Positions 50,440 to 63,301 of a DNA stretch of 64,000 nucleotides are shown here, one piece after another. The notes beneath the pieces are model-generated. The model was not told where the DNA came from. It saw only the letters and a list, made by a program, of their open reading frames with translations, and ran no database searches. How positions within the stretch are numbered: the first letter of the stretch is position 1; each line of letters begins with the position of its first letter. The stretch is from Numida meleagris (lineage: Eukaryota > Chordata > Aves > Galliformes > Numididae), in the NCBI RefSeq assembly GCF_002078875.1, contig NC_034415.1, forward strand, positions 15,359,778 through 15,423,777, given 5' to 3'. The translations under genes were made by a program, and so were the position numbers.

Positions 50440-51404
50440 AGGGTGGAGGCCAGTCATGAGTGGTGTCCCCCAGGGCTCAGTCTTGGGACCAGTGTTCTTC
50501 AACGTCTTCATCAGTGACATAGACGATGGAATTGAGTGCACCCTCAGCATGACACCAAGCTGAGCGGTGCAGTCGATACATTGGAAGGAAGGGAAGCCAT
50601 CCAGAGGGACCTGGACAGGCTGGCGAACTGGGCCCATGAGAGCCTAATGAGGTTCAACAAAGCCAAGTGCAAGGTGCTGCACTTGGGCCAGGGCAATCCC
50701 AGGTATTTATACAAACTGGGGGAAGATCTCCTTGAGAATAGCTCTGCGGAGAAGGACTTGGGGGTCCTGATAGATGAGGAGCTGGACATGAGCCAGCAGC
50801 TGGACATGAGAGGAGTGGCCAGCAGGGAGAGGGAGGTGATTGTCCCCCTCTATTTGGCTCCCGTAAGGCCCCATCTGGAGTACTGTGTCCAGGCCTGGGG
50901 CCCCCAGCACAGGAAAGACATGGAGCTCTTATGGAGCTCTTGGAAAGGGTCCAGAGGAGGGCCACCAAGATGATTGTCGGGCTGGAGCACCTCTCCTATG
51001 AGGAAAGGTTGAGGGAACTGGACTTGATTAGCTTAGAGAAGAGAAGGTTCCGGGGAGACCTCATTGGGGCCTTCCAATACTTGAAGGGAGTGTATAAACA
51101 GGAGGGGGAACAATTGCTTACGAGGGTGGATAGCGATAGGACAAGGGGGAATGGTTTTAAACTGAGACAGGGGAGATTTAGGTTAGATATTAGGAGGAAG
51201 TTTTTCACAGAGGGTGGTGATGCACTGGAACAGGTTGCCCAAGGAGGTTGTGGATGCCCCGTCCCTGGAGGCATTCAAGGCCAGGCTGGACGTGGCTCTG
51301 GGCAGCCTGGTCTAGTGGCTGGCAACCCTGCACTCAGCAGGGGTGTTGAAACTGGATGATCTTTGAGGTCCTTTTCAACCCAGGCCATTCTATGATTCTA
51401 TGAA
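50440..51404 (+). mobile_element. CR1 LINE, longest copy, 5'-truncated
   Basis: About 965 bp of CR1 on the plus strand, from within the reverse transcriptase domain (gtggtgtcccccagggctca) to the 3' UTR. It ends with the closing repeat attctatgattctatga at 51388-51404. The 3' UTR block ggtgttgaaactggatgatc, then tttgaggtccttttcaaccc, is typical of the younger chicken subfamilies. Structural damage includes an approximately 10-bp deletion at the active site, a shortened stretch after DMSQQ, an 11-bp tandem duplication and a small deletion near 51210. Confidence 0.95.
50459..51315 (+). pseudogene. CR1 ORF2 fragment (reverse transcriptase), inactivated
   Basis: Recognisable ORF2 pieces appear in order: [20 protein letters not shown] (reverse transcriptase, plus the start of the next block), [94 protein letters not shown] and [10 protein letters not shown]. 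The codons that should encode the F/YADD active site between CTLS and TKLSG are missing through a deletion of about 10 bp at 50549-50550, which also shifts frame. The 11-bp duplication (50921-50931 and 50932-50942) shifts it again, and a loss of about 2 bp near 51210 scrambles the C-terminus. The copy cannot encode reverse transcriptase. Confidence 0.9.
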
Positions 51405-53636
51405 TTTTCTTATTCAAAATTATTCACCAAATGCTTTATCTGAATAATTTTTTTGGTGTGAAGATTGTTGGCAAGCAGATTGATGCATGTATTTGAATTT
51501 TTAATTTCGGATATCACTCTGTATATTGTTGATTAGGTGTAGTAACATTTATGTTCCCTGTTTGGAAAGGATGGTACTAGAACTTTTAAAATGATCTTTC
51601 CAAGCTGAATCCTCATGTTTGCAAGCTCAGAGTTGTCAACAGGTACATACTCTCCCAACAGTTTGCCTGGTGACTGCTCCATGAGAGTAAATTTACTTGT
51701 CAAAATCTTAGGCTGTTGCCTGTCTCAGAAGTAGTTCTCACTACAAAGCCCCATCAATTCACAAAAATATACATATATATGGAAAAATATGCATATTTTT
51801 AAAAAGTATTAACTTAGCTTGACCTTATTTTAATAATATTTTTCATTCTAAATAACCTCTAGAAAGTACGGTTTGCCTTTCTCAGGGAGCTGCCATTGTA
51901 AGCGAAGATCAGGCTGAAGTCTGGTAAGAGGATTGGAACAGCACACAGGAGCTGAGGAAAAGAACTAAAAAGAGAAAGCAGAATATTTCATAGTAAGACA
52001 ATAAATAAACCTGTCAATTTAGGGGCCACATTAAACTGTCCAGTATTATGTTATTTTAAGCTGATAAATCTAATGAAGAGTGTAAGAAGGATGGATGAGC
52101 GGAAAGCAAGCTGATTCAATGTATTGTTTTTATGTAGCAGTTTCATACAAACTATCTCTAACCAGCTTACCAATAATGAGATATTGTTATATGGAACTCA
52201 GTACAGTAGCTTTTACATTTATCACACAGTAAGACAAGACAATATCTTGAAGAAAGAGAAACAGTGAAGATGAGGCCTATAAGAGAGAGAACGCAAGTTC
52301 TTATACAGAGAGGGAAGCAGAGAGGGTGGGAAGCAGAAGAGCGTAGAGTAACGGTGAAGAGTGAGAGAGAAAAATGTATAGTGGAACTAGAGCTGACCTG
52401 CTGGATCATCTGGTCTTATATCTGAAATATACCACAGGAGTGCTTGTTATTTTAGAGAATATGTTGACTGGCTTTTGGTAGGAGTTAATCATCCAGCTCT
52501 TGCTTATTTTTGTACTTGGAAAGTTCTCTTAAATCTACTTTTTCGTATCACTTCATTATCTCATCTATATCACGAATGAATTTTCCTGTCTGTTGATGTT
52601 ATATTCTATACCCGATGATTCTATACTCAATTGATTAAATACAACCAAATTCTAGAGAAAGGTCTAGGCTTTGTTCTGAAATGAATAGTGATTTCTTAAA
52701 GAGGATTGCAGTTTCTTACTAAAGGGGTTTATCACATCCCTAGGAAAGAATAGCTTCTAAATGATAAGTGTCATAGTGATCTGGTAGAAAAGAGATGCAA
52801 TGGACAAGTGGATTCCCAAAATTGTTGAGTCCAGCTCCTTTGTTTTGCTTTAATAAGTAATTGACAACATGTGGTTTGTCGTCACTTTTCTAGATTGGAA
52901 AGAATCTGTAGCTTTTTGGACACTGCTGATTTTTAGAGTGCCACAGAAAAACTGTAGAACATGCTATTGTATTAAGAGTAGTGTTGAGTTATATGAAATT
53001 ACTTTCAAAAGCATGATTAATAGAGAGAGTAATTTTGGCAATTTTCATTGGGGATGAAACAGGAAACCTGAAAAAGAATAATGGATAGGGAACCATAAAA
53101 GAAATTTTGGAGATGGAAAAAATATTTAAAGTTCTCAGATGGTATAAAGACCATTGATCTCATTAACAAAGCAAAGCTTGCCTGTGTCTTGGCCTCACGT
53201 ACCCATGCAACTCCACTGAATTCAAAAGAAACTATGCTGACACAAGTAAGCAGCATTTAGATTGTTCTTAAAGCAATGTGGCCATCACAGTCCATATTCT
53301 ACTATAATCTACTAGTGGAATCCATTGCAGTGTTGGATCTTGCACTTGTTTGTTTTTTTCCTAGGTGGACTCATTGTCCCTGTCTAGATACTTCATTTCA
53401 CAATTTCTATGCATTTTTTTAATGTGCATTTTCATAGTAACTCTCTTTTCCTAAGTTTGTTATGTTCTTGAAAGTTTTGAGATCATTCTAAGCACTTTTT
53501 TGAGTCTCTTTGGGTACCTCTAGTAAAATTCTACTTGCTGATTGTTTTGGGTGAATATTTGCAGTTTGGGTGAATTGCTGATGGTGTACTGAATGGCGGC
53601 ATTCAGAGGTATTTGACCAAGAATGATTGACAGTGT

Positions 53637-53768
53637 CTGTAACTACTTACTATGTCAAGGCTTCAGCACACCGATTGATGGGAAATGATGTATAATAAAT
53701 TAGAATGATCACACATCATTTCCCATCGATTGAAATGCCAAATCCTTTGATGGAGTAATGAGTTATGG
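53637..53768 (+). repeat. Long imperfect palindrome / hairpin with 20-nt inner stem
   Basis: The left arm 53655-53691 and right arm 53713-53750 are reverse complements at 29 of 37 aligned positions, around a 21-nt loop. The innermost 15 bases, gatgggaaatgatgt at 53677-53691, match perfectly. If transcribed from the plus strand, two further mismatches become G-U pairs, giving a 20-nt unbroken stem (53672-53691 with 53713-53732). Outer arms (53637-53654 and 53751-53768) still match at about 11 of 18 positions. It may be a fossil palindromic MITE-type element, one of the ancient hairpin repeats (Eulor-like), or a small-RNA precursor. Which one cannot be settled here. Confidence 0.8.
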
Positions 53769-55748
53769 CCAATACCACTCACTGTCTTAGTGGGAGATTG
53801 ATGGCGTATCCCTTCGTCAATGTGATCAAACAACTAAGGAATCCAAAGTACATATGTAGCATGCAAGTTCTACTACATTTTCAGTATGAAGTGAGAGTAA
53901 TAGTATAAAGTCAGTGTTGCTTCTGTGAAATTATCAGTGCTATCCAGGTGTAAGTGAAAAATGAAAATGTGATTAATTTCATTTAATGCACATATTTTAG
54001 AGAAATATAAGCTTGTTCTCTCTAAGTTTCATGTACCAACAGTGGCCTAGAGATGAGATAGTACTTACCAAAATCAGTAATGCAGTAAATTATAGTCAAG
54101 AAAATCCTAACTAATGAAAGCTCTGTTCTTGCTTTAATATTTTCCTGGATTTCATGTCCTTGCAGAAATTAAACATTGCTCTGACTCAGGAAAGAGTAGG
54201 TAGGACTATATCTCCAGGAAAATATATGGCCTCCAAATTAATAAAATTAATATAATGAAAGGAAGGCTTCTAGAAAACAGTTAAATATTGAGAAAATTCC
54301 TTGCTTTAAAATTTTGTACTTGTCTTCCATTTGTAAAAGTTCTTCATCTTTACGTTAATCTGTATTTGATAAAGTTAGTGATTTATACCAAGAGATCTCT
54401 TTACCCTTTCTTCTCAGGATCTATACTTCAGTGCACACACGTGCACGTATGTATTGAACAGTGTGTAAAAGGCTGCACTGTATTATCTTGTGCCTATTCT
54501 AGTGTGTTACTGCTTATATACTCCGTGTTTCAGACTTTTTTTACTCAATGTATGGTGGTGTTCTCCATTAGCTAAAAAACTCTGGAAAGCATCCACTAGC
54601 ATACAAGATTATGTAGCTGAAGAAAATAAGATACAGAACAAAACAAGAATAAGAAGAGCTTTTCCTTGAACTCACTTTGAACGCAAAGGCCACTTATTTT
54701 CCTTCACCATTCTTAGAGCATTGAAAAGCAGACGTAGTCATTCTGTGGTGAAGACTTCTGAAGTAGAAATTCGATAAATTCTGTTAGGTAAATTAGGGAA
54801 GGAATTGCAATCATTTTCTGTATTTAAATGTTGTTTTATAGGTGCATACAGGTGTGTTTTTTGTTTTTTTTATAACTGTTCAATGTTGTGATGATGATGA
54901 AATTTGAACCTGTTATGTTCTTAAGTATGTTTCAAGTGTTTTGTAAGTTGATTTGCACAAGAAAAAACAATATTAAAATGTGTACTTCTGGGTTATACAT
55001 TCACAACAGGGACAGGTCAACAGAGCAGTGACTGCAATATGGATAGACGGAAGCTAACTTTAAACCAGATTCTGTTGCTGTCTTGCCATAACAGCATGAG
55101 CCTTAATGTGGGCCAATTAACCCTACCTGTCATGAACATCTTGCAGCAGGCAGTCACTTTCAAAGTGCTAGAGCAAGACAGCTACCAAGACTGGGGCTGG
55201 CTAATTTAAGCTCCCGTGAGTGCCTATGCAGCACTGCATTAACTACCCTTACAGACTATGTAACTTCTGAAATGTGAGAGCAGTGTGGTCATGATGCAAC
55301 ACTGAGGGTGCAGGCAAGTATTTGTAAATTAGGAAATGCTGGAAAGCACGTTGCTTGTGATACTTTAATTTTGCCTCCCTTTGCATATGTACTATGTCAG
55401 AGCCTTTAAATACGTGGTCATCTGCTATGTTTTTCTACTGACTCCTATTGCATTGGATGTATTGTACAGGTAGAAATCAGAGACAGCAACAACTGTTTGG
55501 TATTTTCTTAAAAGAAAAAGAAAAGCACAATTTTACAGTTACATGCACCTCAAACATAGCTACCCAAGATACTGAGGAGAATCTGAAACCTGAACTCTTT
55601 TTCTTCAAATGTGATGAACTTTACGTCTAAATAAATACGCAATTGAAAAAGCATGTTTTCCTCATATAATTTGCTTAAACTTGTAAACTATGTTGGATGA
55701 GTACAAAGAAGTGGTCCATGGCATCTTTTTCCTCTCTCTTTCTCTGCT

Positions 55749-55778
55749 CCATCCATCCATCCATCTGTCCACCCATCC
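55749..55778 (+). repeat. CATC-type tetranucleotide repeat
   Basis: ccatccatccatccatctgt followed by ccacccatcc: four clean units, then two or three degenerate ones, just upstream of the AC microsatellite. Confidence 0.9.
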
Positions 55779-55786
55779 AGACAAAG

Positions 55787-55788
<2 letters not shown>

Positions 55789-55827
<39 letters not shown>
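55789..55827. repeat. AC microsatellite, about 19 units
   Basis: A pure AC run of 39 bp, ending at acagag. Uninterrupted runs of this length are usually polymorphic. Confidence 0.97.
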
Positions 55828-55830
<3 letters not shown>

Positions 55831-56482
55831 AAAAACTGTCTGTCACGGGTGTTTCCAGTAGATTGTGGACAGTTGTTTAATTTCTTTGTCTGAACAGACA
55901 CAGCCATAGATTACAGTATTACTCTTTTGATACTGTTTTGGCATTCTGCAATTTCTGACTGTTCAACAGAGATAGGAAAAGCCATTTCTTTTCTCTTACA
56001 GGTTATAACTACAAAACCTAGGCATTATAACAAAGGAAGAATACTTCTGTGGCTTAAGAAGTTTGTCTCACTTCTAAGTCTTCTGATAACAGAGATATTA
56101 TTCATGTTTATTTTGGGTAGCTCCAGGAAACCTTGATGTAAAGAACTCTGATAGGTACTGGTGACAACAGAACAAACAAAAAAAGTAGTTGACTATATAA
56201 TAGCTCAAGAATTAAAAGTCTGAGAACATATTTCATATTCACATAATATTTTTTGGGGCACGTGAGTAGCATAATTTTTTAAACACAGATCTCTATTAAG
56301 ATCCAATTATTCAATTATTTTCGCTTGCCTTTCATCCATTTGGTCTGTTAGAATCCATTCTCCTGCATTACTTATTAGCACAACAGCAGTACATATGCAC
56401 TATGTTCTTGGAAAATGTAAGCCAACTTCCAGATTCTTTTTTTAACATTTTCATTTATAAGGATAGGCTAAATACATTGAAA

Positions 56483-56541
56483 TTGGTGGAGTTACCATGC
56501 TATGTTTTTGATACCACTGTAAGTCACAGCAGAATTTGACC
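56483..56541. repeat. Possible old amniote interspersed repeat fragment
   Basis: ttggtggagttaccatgcta, then gataccactgtaagtcacag and cagaatttgacctc. The order matches a motif common in old bird/turtle repeats (ggagttacnctgatttacac, then cantgtaa, then gcagaatntggccc). It is short and diverged. Confidence 0.35.
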
Positions 56542-57305
56542 TCAGGTGTTTAACTTGCCACCCATGAAAATCAATGTGGTTGGCGCATTAAAGTTCTCAT
56601 TTAAATGTACATTGAGACACTGAAGTACTTCTTATAAAAGGGAATTTTTGACCAATACAGTAAATTGTAACAGCTTCTGACCCTGTTACAATAAATACAT
56701 AATTTATCACAAGTACTCTACTAAATACAATTTTTCTGAAGTATCTCAGAGAAGTAGTTACTTGCTATGCATACGCAATTGCCACTTTTTAATATTTAAA
56801 TGTTTTACTTTTTTGTTCAAAATGGGAAAGGCACATCGGCTTTCATGGCTGAGTCAAAATCAGTGTTAAATAATTACAAATGAAAAGTCATCTGAAGCTA
56901 TCCAACATGTATTTTTATACGATATCTGAGAAGGTCAAAACTAAGATTGGGAAAACATGCATGAATACAAATTGGTTTGCCACACTCAGGTTCCTATGAG
57001 ATCCTTTAGCTTTTGTAGATGATTGAGAAAACTCTTCAAAATGGTAAGGCTACAGGAGAACAATAAATTCCGGAGGGATACAAAGTGATATAGGATTTTG
57101 GTGAATTGTCCTGTTACCAGGCTCCCCTTTGCACAAATGTAATGGAATTCCTGCCAACTCACAGTATCTTAAGGATTTAATTAGCCCTGAGAAATATGTT
57201 AGAAGACTTTGAACTTCAGGATAGAGAAAAATATATGAAAATCTCATAAGCAGCTAAACAGAAGGAAAAGGCTGAGATAAATGTAATTGTTATACTATTA
57301 TTTAG

Positions 57306-57351
57306 GTTATCAAAGCAGCCAAAATTCCTCTGATGAGGAAAGCACGGCGCG
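57306..57351 (+). other. Candidate 46-bp cassette exon, unconfirmed
   Basis: The segment lies between ttgttatactattatttag (acceptor, AG at 57304-57305) and GTAAGT at 57352-57357. One frame reads YQSSQNSSDEESTAR, a polar, Ser/acidic-rich peptide typical of real linker exons. Another reads VIKAAKIPLMRKARR. The last bases, acggcgcg, are CpG-dense in a strongly CpG-poor region, which suggests selection. The length, 46 bp, is not a multiple of 3, so inclusion would change frame. It could be a microexon of a large gene spanning this window. No partner exon is recognised, so this is inference. Confidence 0.25.
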
Positions 57352-60300
57352 GTAAGTTCGGCAGGGCAGGCCACTGTATTCATGAAACCACAGTTTGCCT
57401 ACATTGCTGCATAACTCCACCTGGAGAATTACATGTATTTGAGGACAAAGAAAATGAGAATATTAATCACACTGTACTTCTGGTCTTTATTATTCCTACT
57501 TGTATTTTACCAGTACTTAGAAGCTTCAGTCATGAATACCCTTCTATATATTTTATAAATGCTCTAAGGGGTAACCCCTGTTCTAAAAGTTTAGAACTCC
57601 ATGCATAACCCCAGATGAGTGCAGTCTGACACAGCTGCAAGAAAGTAAGACCATCTTGTTCAATGTGGTAGACAGTGACCACACCTTAAAAGCAACTTTG
57701 TCATTCCCCACTGGTGATCCCATATAAGCACTGGGAAAATTTCTAGGCAGGAGATACTTTATTTTTGCGAGTGTTTAAAGTAGTACCAGCTCAGAGGTGG
57801 GAAATACTGAAGTGCTCGCTTCAAAATTCAACAAATCTGTGATGAAATGTGTTTCCCCTTTTGTCTGATCATCTTGTTTTTTTCATGGGATAGAGGAAAT
57901 ACAAAGTCTTGTGTCTTGTTTGTCCTCTGTAAACTACCACTGAGCCTGTTGTTTTTCCAAGGAAATTGCTTGGGAAAGTGTAGAACATTTACAGATGAAA
58001 CCTTTCAGTTTTTGTTACTCAATAAAATACAGACAGACAAATTACGCAAATAACAGTACCTTTAAAAACATTTTTTCAGTGCTATAATGATGCTGAAATT
58101 AATTCAAGTGATTTTATTAGAGATAAAAAATATTGGAAATCCTGGTTTCTTCTCTGATGTCTCTAAAACTATACCTAAGTGAAACATCTATACTTCAGAT
58201 CCAGAAATAAAAACTTCTGGCATTGCTCATCATTAGAATTTTTCCCTGTAGGCTTTGTCTTTATTAGCAGCTTAAGAGTATATTTAGCACTGTCATATGT
58301 GAAATCTCTTCTGTTTGCTAAATTAATATGGGATAAAATGTCTTTTTTTACAGTGTTACTCATTCATTACATAAAAATGAAAGAAACTAGTGTGTATATA
58401 GAGCTGCTCTCTATTTTTATGACAAAAGGGAGGTGACAATACGCATCCCTGAGGCACCCAAGGGTATTATGTAAGAGTCATTAGAGTAATTGATATCCAT
58501 ATAAAAACTGTTGTATCAAACATGATTAAAATGTGCAATATATTACAGAGGTTCCAGAGTTCCAGCTACTTTGTTATAATCCTTCTTCTCATAGATACGC
58601 TTCTGCTTCCTTCTGAAGAAGTAGAATTATTTCAGAATAAAAGATCACCTTTTCTGACTTTACTAAGACAAAACATCATTTCTAAAATGCGGATTTTGTC
58701 CTATTTGTGATTTTCTCATGTAGAGTGAGATACTATTTGTCCACTCATGCAGTAACAACATTATCAAGAGAATTCCTTATTTTATGAAGACATTTTATTT
58801 GGAATCATTTTTGCAAACTGCTAATAGGCCTCACAAATTCCTGTAATGGAATAAGATGTCTCTTGATGGTATGCTACGTTTACATCCACTTCCATCCTTT
58901 GTACAGCAGAATGATGATGCTGCATTTATTCTCCTGAGAGATGAGGAGGTGTACCTTTCTAGGAAAGGGTATTAACCTTCCATTTTTGTGTTTTTGCATA
59001 TTTTTAGAGAATTTTTACAGTACTTCTAATGTCCAGTTTTAAATGTTATTTCCTGTTTCTATGGACACCTTCCCATTTTCAGATGTTGGTCAGGCAGAAG
59101 GTGGTCATCAGAAAAGAGGCAGCCTGCCTAGAGTCCAAACTGCAGGGGACCATAGTCGCAAAATAAGATTCCCTATGGCAATAGCAGTTTCTAATAGATG
59201 AGAAGGCATGACTTTTCCATGTTTCCATCTCCGCCAAAACCTGCTGATCGTAGTAGCTCCATGCCCTGCTGGATTCTTTAGCTCACCCTGTCACAACCTT
59301 TACCTTTGAAGATTCAGAGTCCCTGACGTAATGTTGCAAAAGACACATTCTTCCCTCTGTTCTAAGGTGAGATTGCAAGGCCTTCATTCTTTTTTGGTTA
59401 TGAGTGCTGAGTCCCTTGTTGCCAAATGAAAACACAAAGTTTATGAGTGACTCTCTCATTGTGTTTCTGTTGAAATCATCAGAGTTTAGAAACAATTTGA
59501 CTGATAATTGCCTTTTGCTATTGATAAATTAGTAGTTTAACATTCTTGTAAACTTCAGTGTCTTCATTGGCATTTTCTATGGCAGGCATCAGTCCTAAAC
59601 ACAGTATTTTTGATGATTAAGTTCTAACACTACTCATTTTCAAGTGAAGGTTATGAAGAGACAATTTCGCTGTATGCTCACAGAATATTCTTCCTTTTTG
59701 AAAAGCTCTTTTCCTGCCAAGAGTGTTGAAATCTTGCAGGGTTACCTGGTCTTAAAATTTATCCTAAATATACTCATGTTACACATATCAGAATAAGTGT
59801 TGTGTGTCTACAGGCTGAGAAGGAATTTTTTTTCTTTTATTCTTTTTCCCTGGAGAATCCATCTGCACTGAAGATACTGTGCTTCAGGCCTGTAGGGATG
59901 CTGAACAGGATTGTTCTTATATATCCAGGTAAAACTGTGATAAGAACTTGCATAAGAAGTTGCTATTGAGAGAATTCAGCTGAACATGGAGAAAAGTAGA
60001 AAAATCTGCTGGACACAGAACTAGAAATGAGAAATAACAGGAAAGGATGGGAGAAAAAAGCTTTTGTAGGGAAGAGATTTGAACTGAAGAGGATAAGGGA
60101 GAAGGAAAGGAGCACAGGAATAAATGTGACATGTCCACGCAACAAAGAACAGGATGTGTTTTGAGGCAGAAAAACAAAAGGTCAGAAGCTAGAATTTGCT
60201 CCAGAAACCTGGACTTAAGTTCAAGAGTCTTGAATTTCCTGCTGCTTCTACTATCAGCAAGTATTTGGCAGGTTGTATATCTCTTTCGCTGTGCCATCTG

Positions 60301-63166
60301 AGTGCAAGTTAGTACAGAGAGGACGGTGGCCAGCTGCTGGATTTTGCCTTAATGAGAGAAAAACGTTTTCCTGGCTGGTGGGTGAGGTGACCTTGCTGCC
60401 TCAGCCATTCCCCTGCTCAGTTGAGCTATAGGAGTAGCACTGACAGTATTCGTAGGATTTAGTTAGTTGTGGTCTGCTAAGGTTGAATTAACACACTGCA
60501 CCAGTTCTTTTTTCCTGGATGAGCGTTCTGACTATTCAAAATTTATTTTGTGTTTTCCAAAGAAGCTTTAGGCAGATTTGCTGGGCACTTGTCACACAGT
60601 AGCAGATATTTGTTGTGTACAACTAGCATGCTCAGAAGCAGGAGTCATTATTCCCAAAAATCACGAGGCTGCCATGAGAGAGATCATGAAATCACAACCA
60701 GTAGAAGGGAAAACCTTCCCAAAGGGAACAACAGCATCTGTATGCAATGACTGTCAGCAAGAACCTTTGACCCTGCTGGATCTTGTAACTTGTTATTTTA
60801 ACTTGGAGTTAAATAATGGAATGTTTCTTCTGTCTTTAGTGCAAGCTGGTTATAGCCTATACAGTAAATATATATATAAATTGTTTTTCAGGGCTACGTA
60901 AATAGTGAGTTTTCTGTAGGAGATGACAGTGGTGTAATAGCTACACTTAAAGTATGATCTTTCCTTTTACATGAGTGGAGTTATTGATTATAGAGAACCT
61001 GTTTTATGGCCAACACTGTGACTTTCCTATGCTGTAATTGTATATATGCTGCAGTTTGATAAGGACATATGCGATTGCCTGAGAGCAGTATTGCCCTCTG
61101 TTGTGGTAACCTAATTTCAAACCTGGTGCTTCTGGCTTGTGTTATGAATAAAGTAATACAGCAGTGCTGCACAAGAATGTGTATAGGAAAAGAGTGGAAG
61201 CATTCCTTCTTGTATATTCTGCATGGAATCTACTTTACACATCATGTTTCTTTTTAACCTCAGCCCTAGTCAAATTTATGACAACACTTCTAGGGGTGAA
61301 ACAAGCAATCTGCAGGTCGGGTTCAATGGAGACAGAACTGCGTAAGTGCACTTACTCTCTTGTAAGCTTTTAGTACTAAGTGTTTTCAAGAAAGAAAAAG
61401 CCATATTGCCCAGCATCATTGCAAATTCTGGACTTAAAGTTTTTAAAAGATCATCAAACGGGAAATTTTTATTGGCCAATGTAATTAATGGTTTATCTTT
61501 TATCAGTGTCCTTCATTCAGACTATTTTTTAAATCTCTTTTCAGTCTCTTGATTAACAAATATGCAGTCGCAAAGAAAGTACTGGTTTTATTGTTTTTTT
61601 TTTTTTTAGACAGGAAACAGGAACGTAATTTTCTTGTCCCAGTGCTAATGTGAGCTCCTCTCAGGAATGTGACTTCTTTAGACATGCAGTAAGGCATGAA
61701 TATCCGGATGGGTGTTTTGAAAATCAACCTATCCCTACGTTAGGTAACATATGTTTCACATTCAGGGAAGCCCTGAGCTTCATGCACAAAAAAGTGTACA
61801 CCCTCTCTGGACTTCAAAATCAGGCTTTGAGAATAAAACAAACTTGAATTAAATTGGTTTCATTTTGAGAAGTCAAACCCCATAAGACTTTAATACTTGG
61901 GTGTATGCTGATGAAAGACCATGACTCTAAAGACTATTAATATTCATAGGAAGTCTGAAATAATTCATGACTTTCTAGAGTAATGTTAGATGATGTACGA
62001 TGGTAAACAGTATCATTTACACTGAACCTTAAAAATTATTGACAAAGACAAGATCCTAAACACTGACTAAACCTTGTATTTGTTGTTATGATTTCTTGGT
62101 TTTATACTTCAAGCAGTTTTTCAATTAACTCCACTGTATTCAGAGTAATTATTCATTTATTATAGTCAGTTTAGATATGGTAAAGATTAAAGGAGTAAAA
62201 CAAATCATTTCAGTGACATAGGGTAGTGATACACTGTTATTATTCTGATTTCTTTGCCTCTTGTGTGAGGAAGATTTATAGCAACCATTTTTGAGCGATT
62301 CCTTGTTAGCATATACTTTTATAAGTATTTATTTGCTAATACAAAGTATTTTGATAAAATAAGGAGCTATCTTCTCTTCCCATTCCTTTAGGGAATACAG
62401 ACATTCCTAGAATGAAAAAAAAAAACAAAAAACACTGTGAATTTTAATAACATACATATAATACATGCAATAAAATGTACATGTCTATTAATAAAAAAAG
62501 ATAGATAATATGATGCACCGCTATTCTAAGATAGCTACATGTGTTTGATGTTGAGGAATTAATGACATGAAGCAGATGCCTTCAGTCATCTAGGAAGTGT
62601 GGTTTCCCGATGCACTGCAACTGTATGCCCTGCAGTGTGTCATCTCACTTATAAAGGGGTTTTACATGTTTTTAAAAGTGTGTTAAATATTGGTAAAGTT
62701 TATTTTATGCATTATGCATAAAAGTTGTCATAAGGATTTAACAAAGCAGCTTGCAGAGAAAGATTAGAAATAAAATCTCTGTATACAAAAATGATTTGGA
62801 TGGTTTAGCTAGATGGTTCCGACTTAAAAAAAAATTAACATTTCACTTACTGTTCTCAAACATTCAGAGAAAGGAGAAAAACAGCACTAACTGAAAAGAG
62901 TGAAATATATGTTGCTACAGCAATGCCTAGTAGGATGCCTATTACAGAGATTCTTTTAGTATTTCCATTATAAATCCTCTTTATTCAGTGTAATGTTGTG
63001 GTAATTTCAAATCACATTTGGTTTTAACTTGGCAAATAATCTGTCAACACAGAGATTCAGTTCATTTATATGTATGCATGCATTTATTCTTATATGTGCA
63101 CAAACTATTTCACATTCACACGTTGCTGATGTATAGATTTAAAAATAAGCAATGATTGTAAATCTG

Positions 63167-63183
63167 TTTTTTTTTTTTTTTTT
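63167..63183 (+). repeat. Poly-T run (17 T)
   Basis: An uninterrupted run of 17 T, followed by gtcc. Confidence 0.9.
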
Positions 63184-63226
63184 GTCCAGTTTTCCTAACC
63201 ATCAATTTGAAAGGATATTACAGATA

Positions 63227-63301
63227 GGATTTTCAAAAGCACTTAGCATTGCCTTAAATGGTCACATTTAAGTTAATGGTAAAATTCCTATGACTTTAAC
63301 C
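63227..63301. repeat. Possible old amniote interspersed repeat fragment
   Basis: ggattttcaaaagcacttag, then cattgccttaa, and later aagttaatggtaaaattcct followed by atgactt. This resembles ggattttcaaaagcncctaa ... gaagtcaatgggaaaactcc ... attgact in old bird/turtle repeats. A further short piece (atctaggcacctatatctga, about 63763-63782) lies beyond the CR1 and may be the rest of the same element, split by the CR1 insertion. Confidence 0.4.

Noticed and set aside
50544..50968. Minus-strand open frames of 67-104 codons over the 50.5-51 kb region
   Set aside because: They are antisense shadows of the plus-strand CR1 ORF2 fragment.
55662..55907. Open frames on both strands with Thr-His or Val-Cys dipeptide repeats
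   Set aside because: They are translations of the AC microsatellite and the CATC repeat, not genes.
59917..60297. 126-codon minus-strand frame rich in Ser, Leu and Phe
   Set aside because: It is the complement of a purine-rich patch, which lacks stops in that frame because of composition. No motif or splice context is visible.
60578..60901. 107-codon plus-strand frame
   Set aside because: It has no recognisable motif, the start and splice context are weak, and the overlapping second frame 60550-60750 is equally open.
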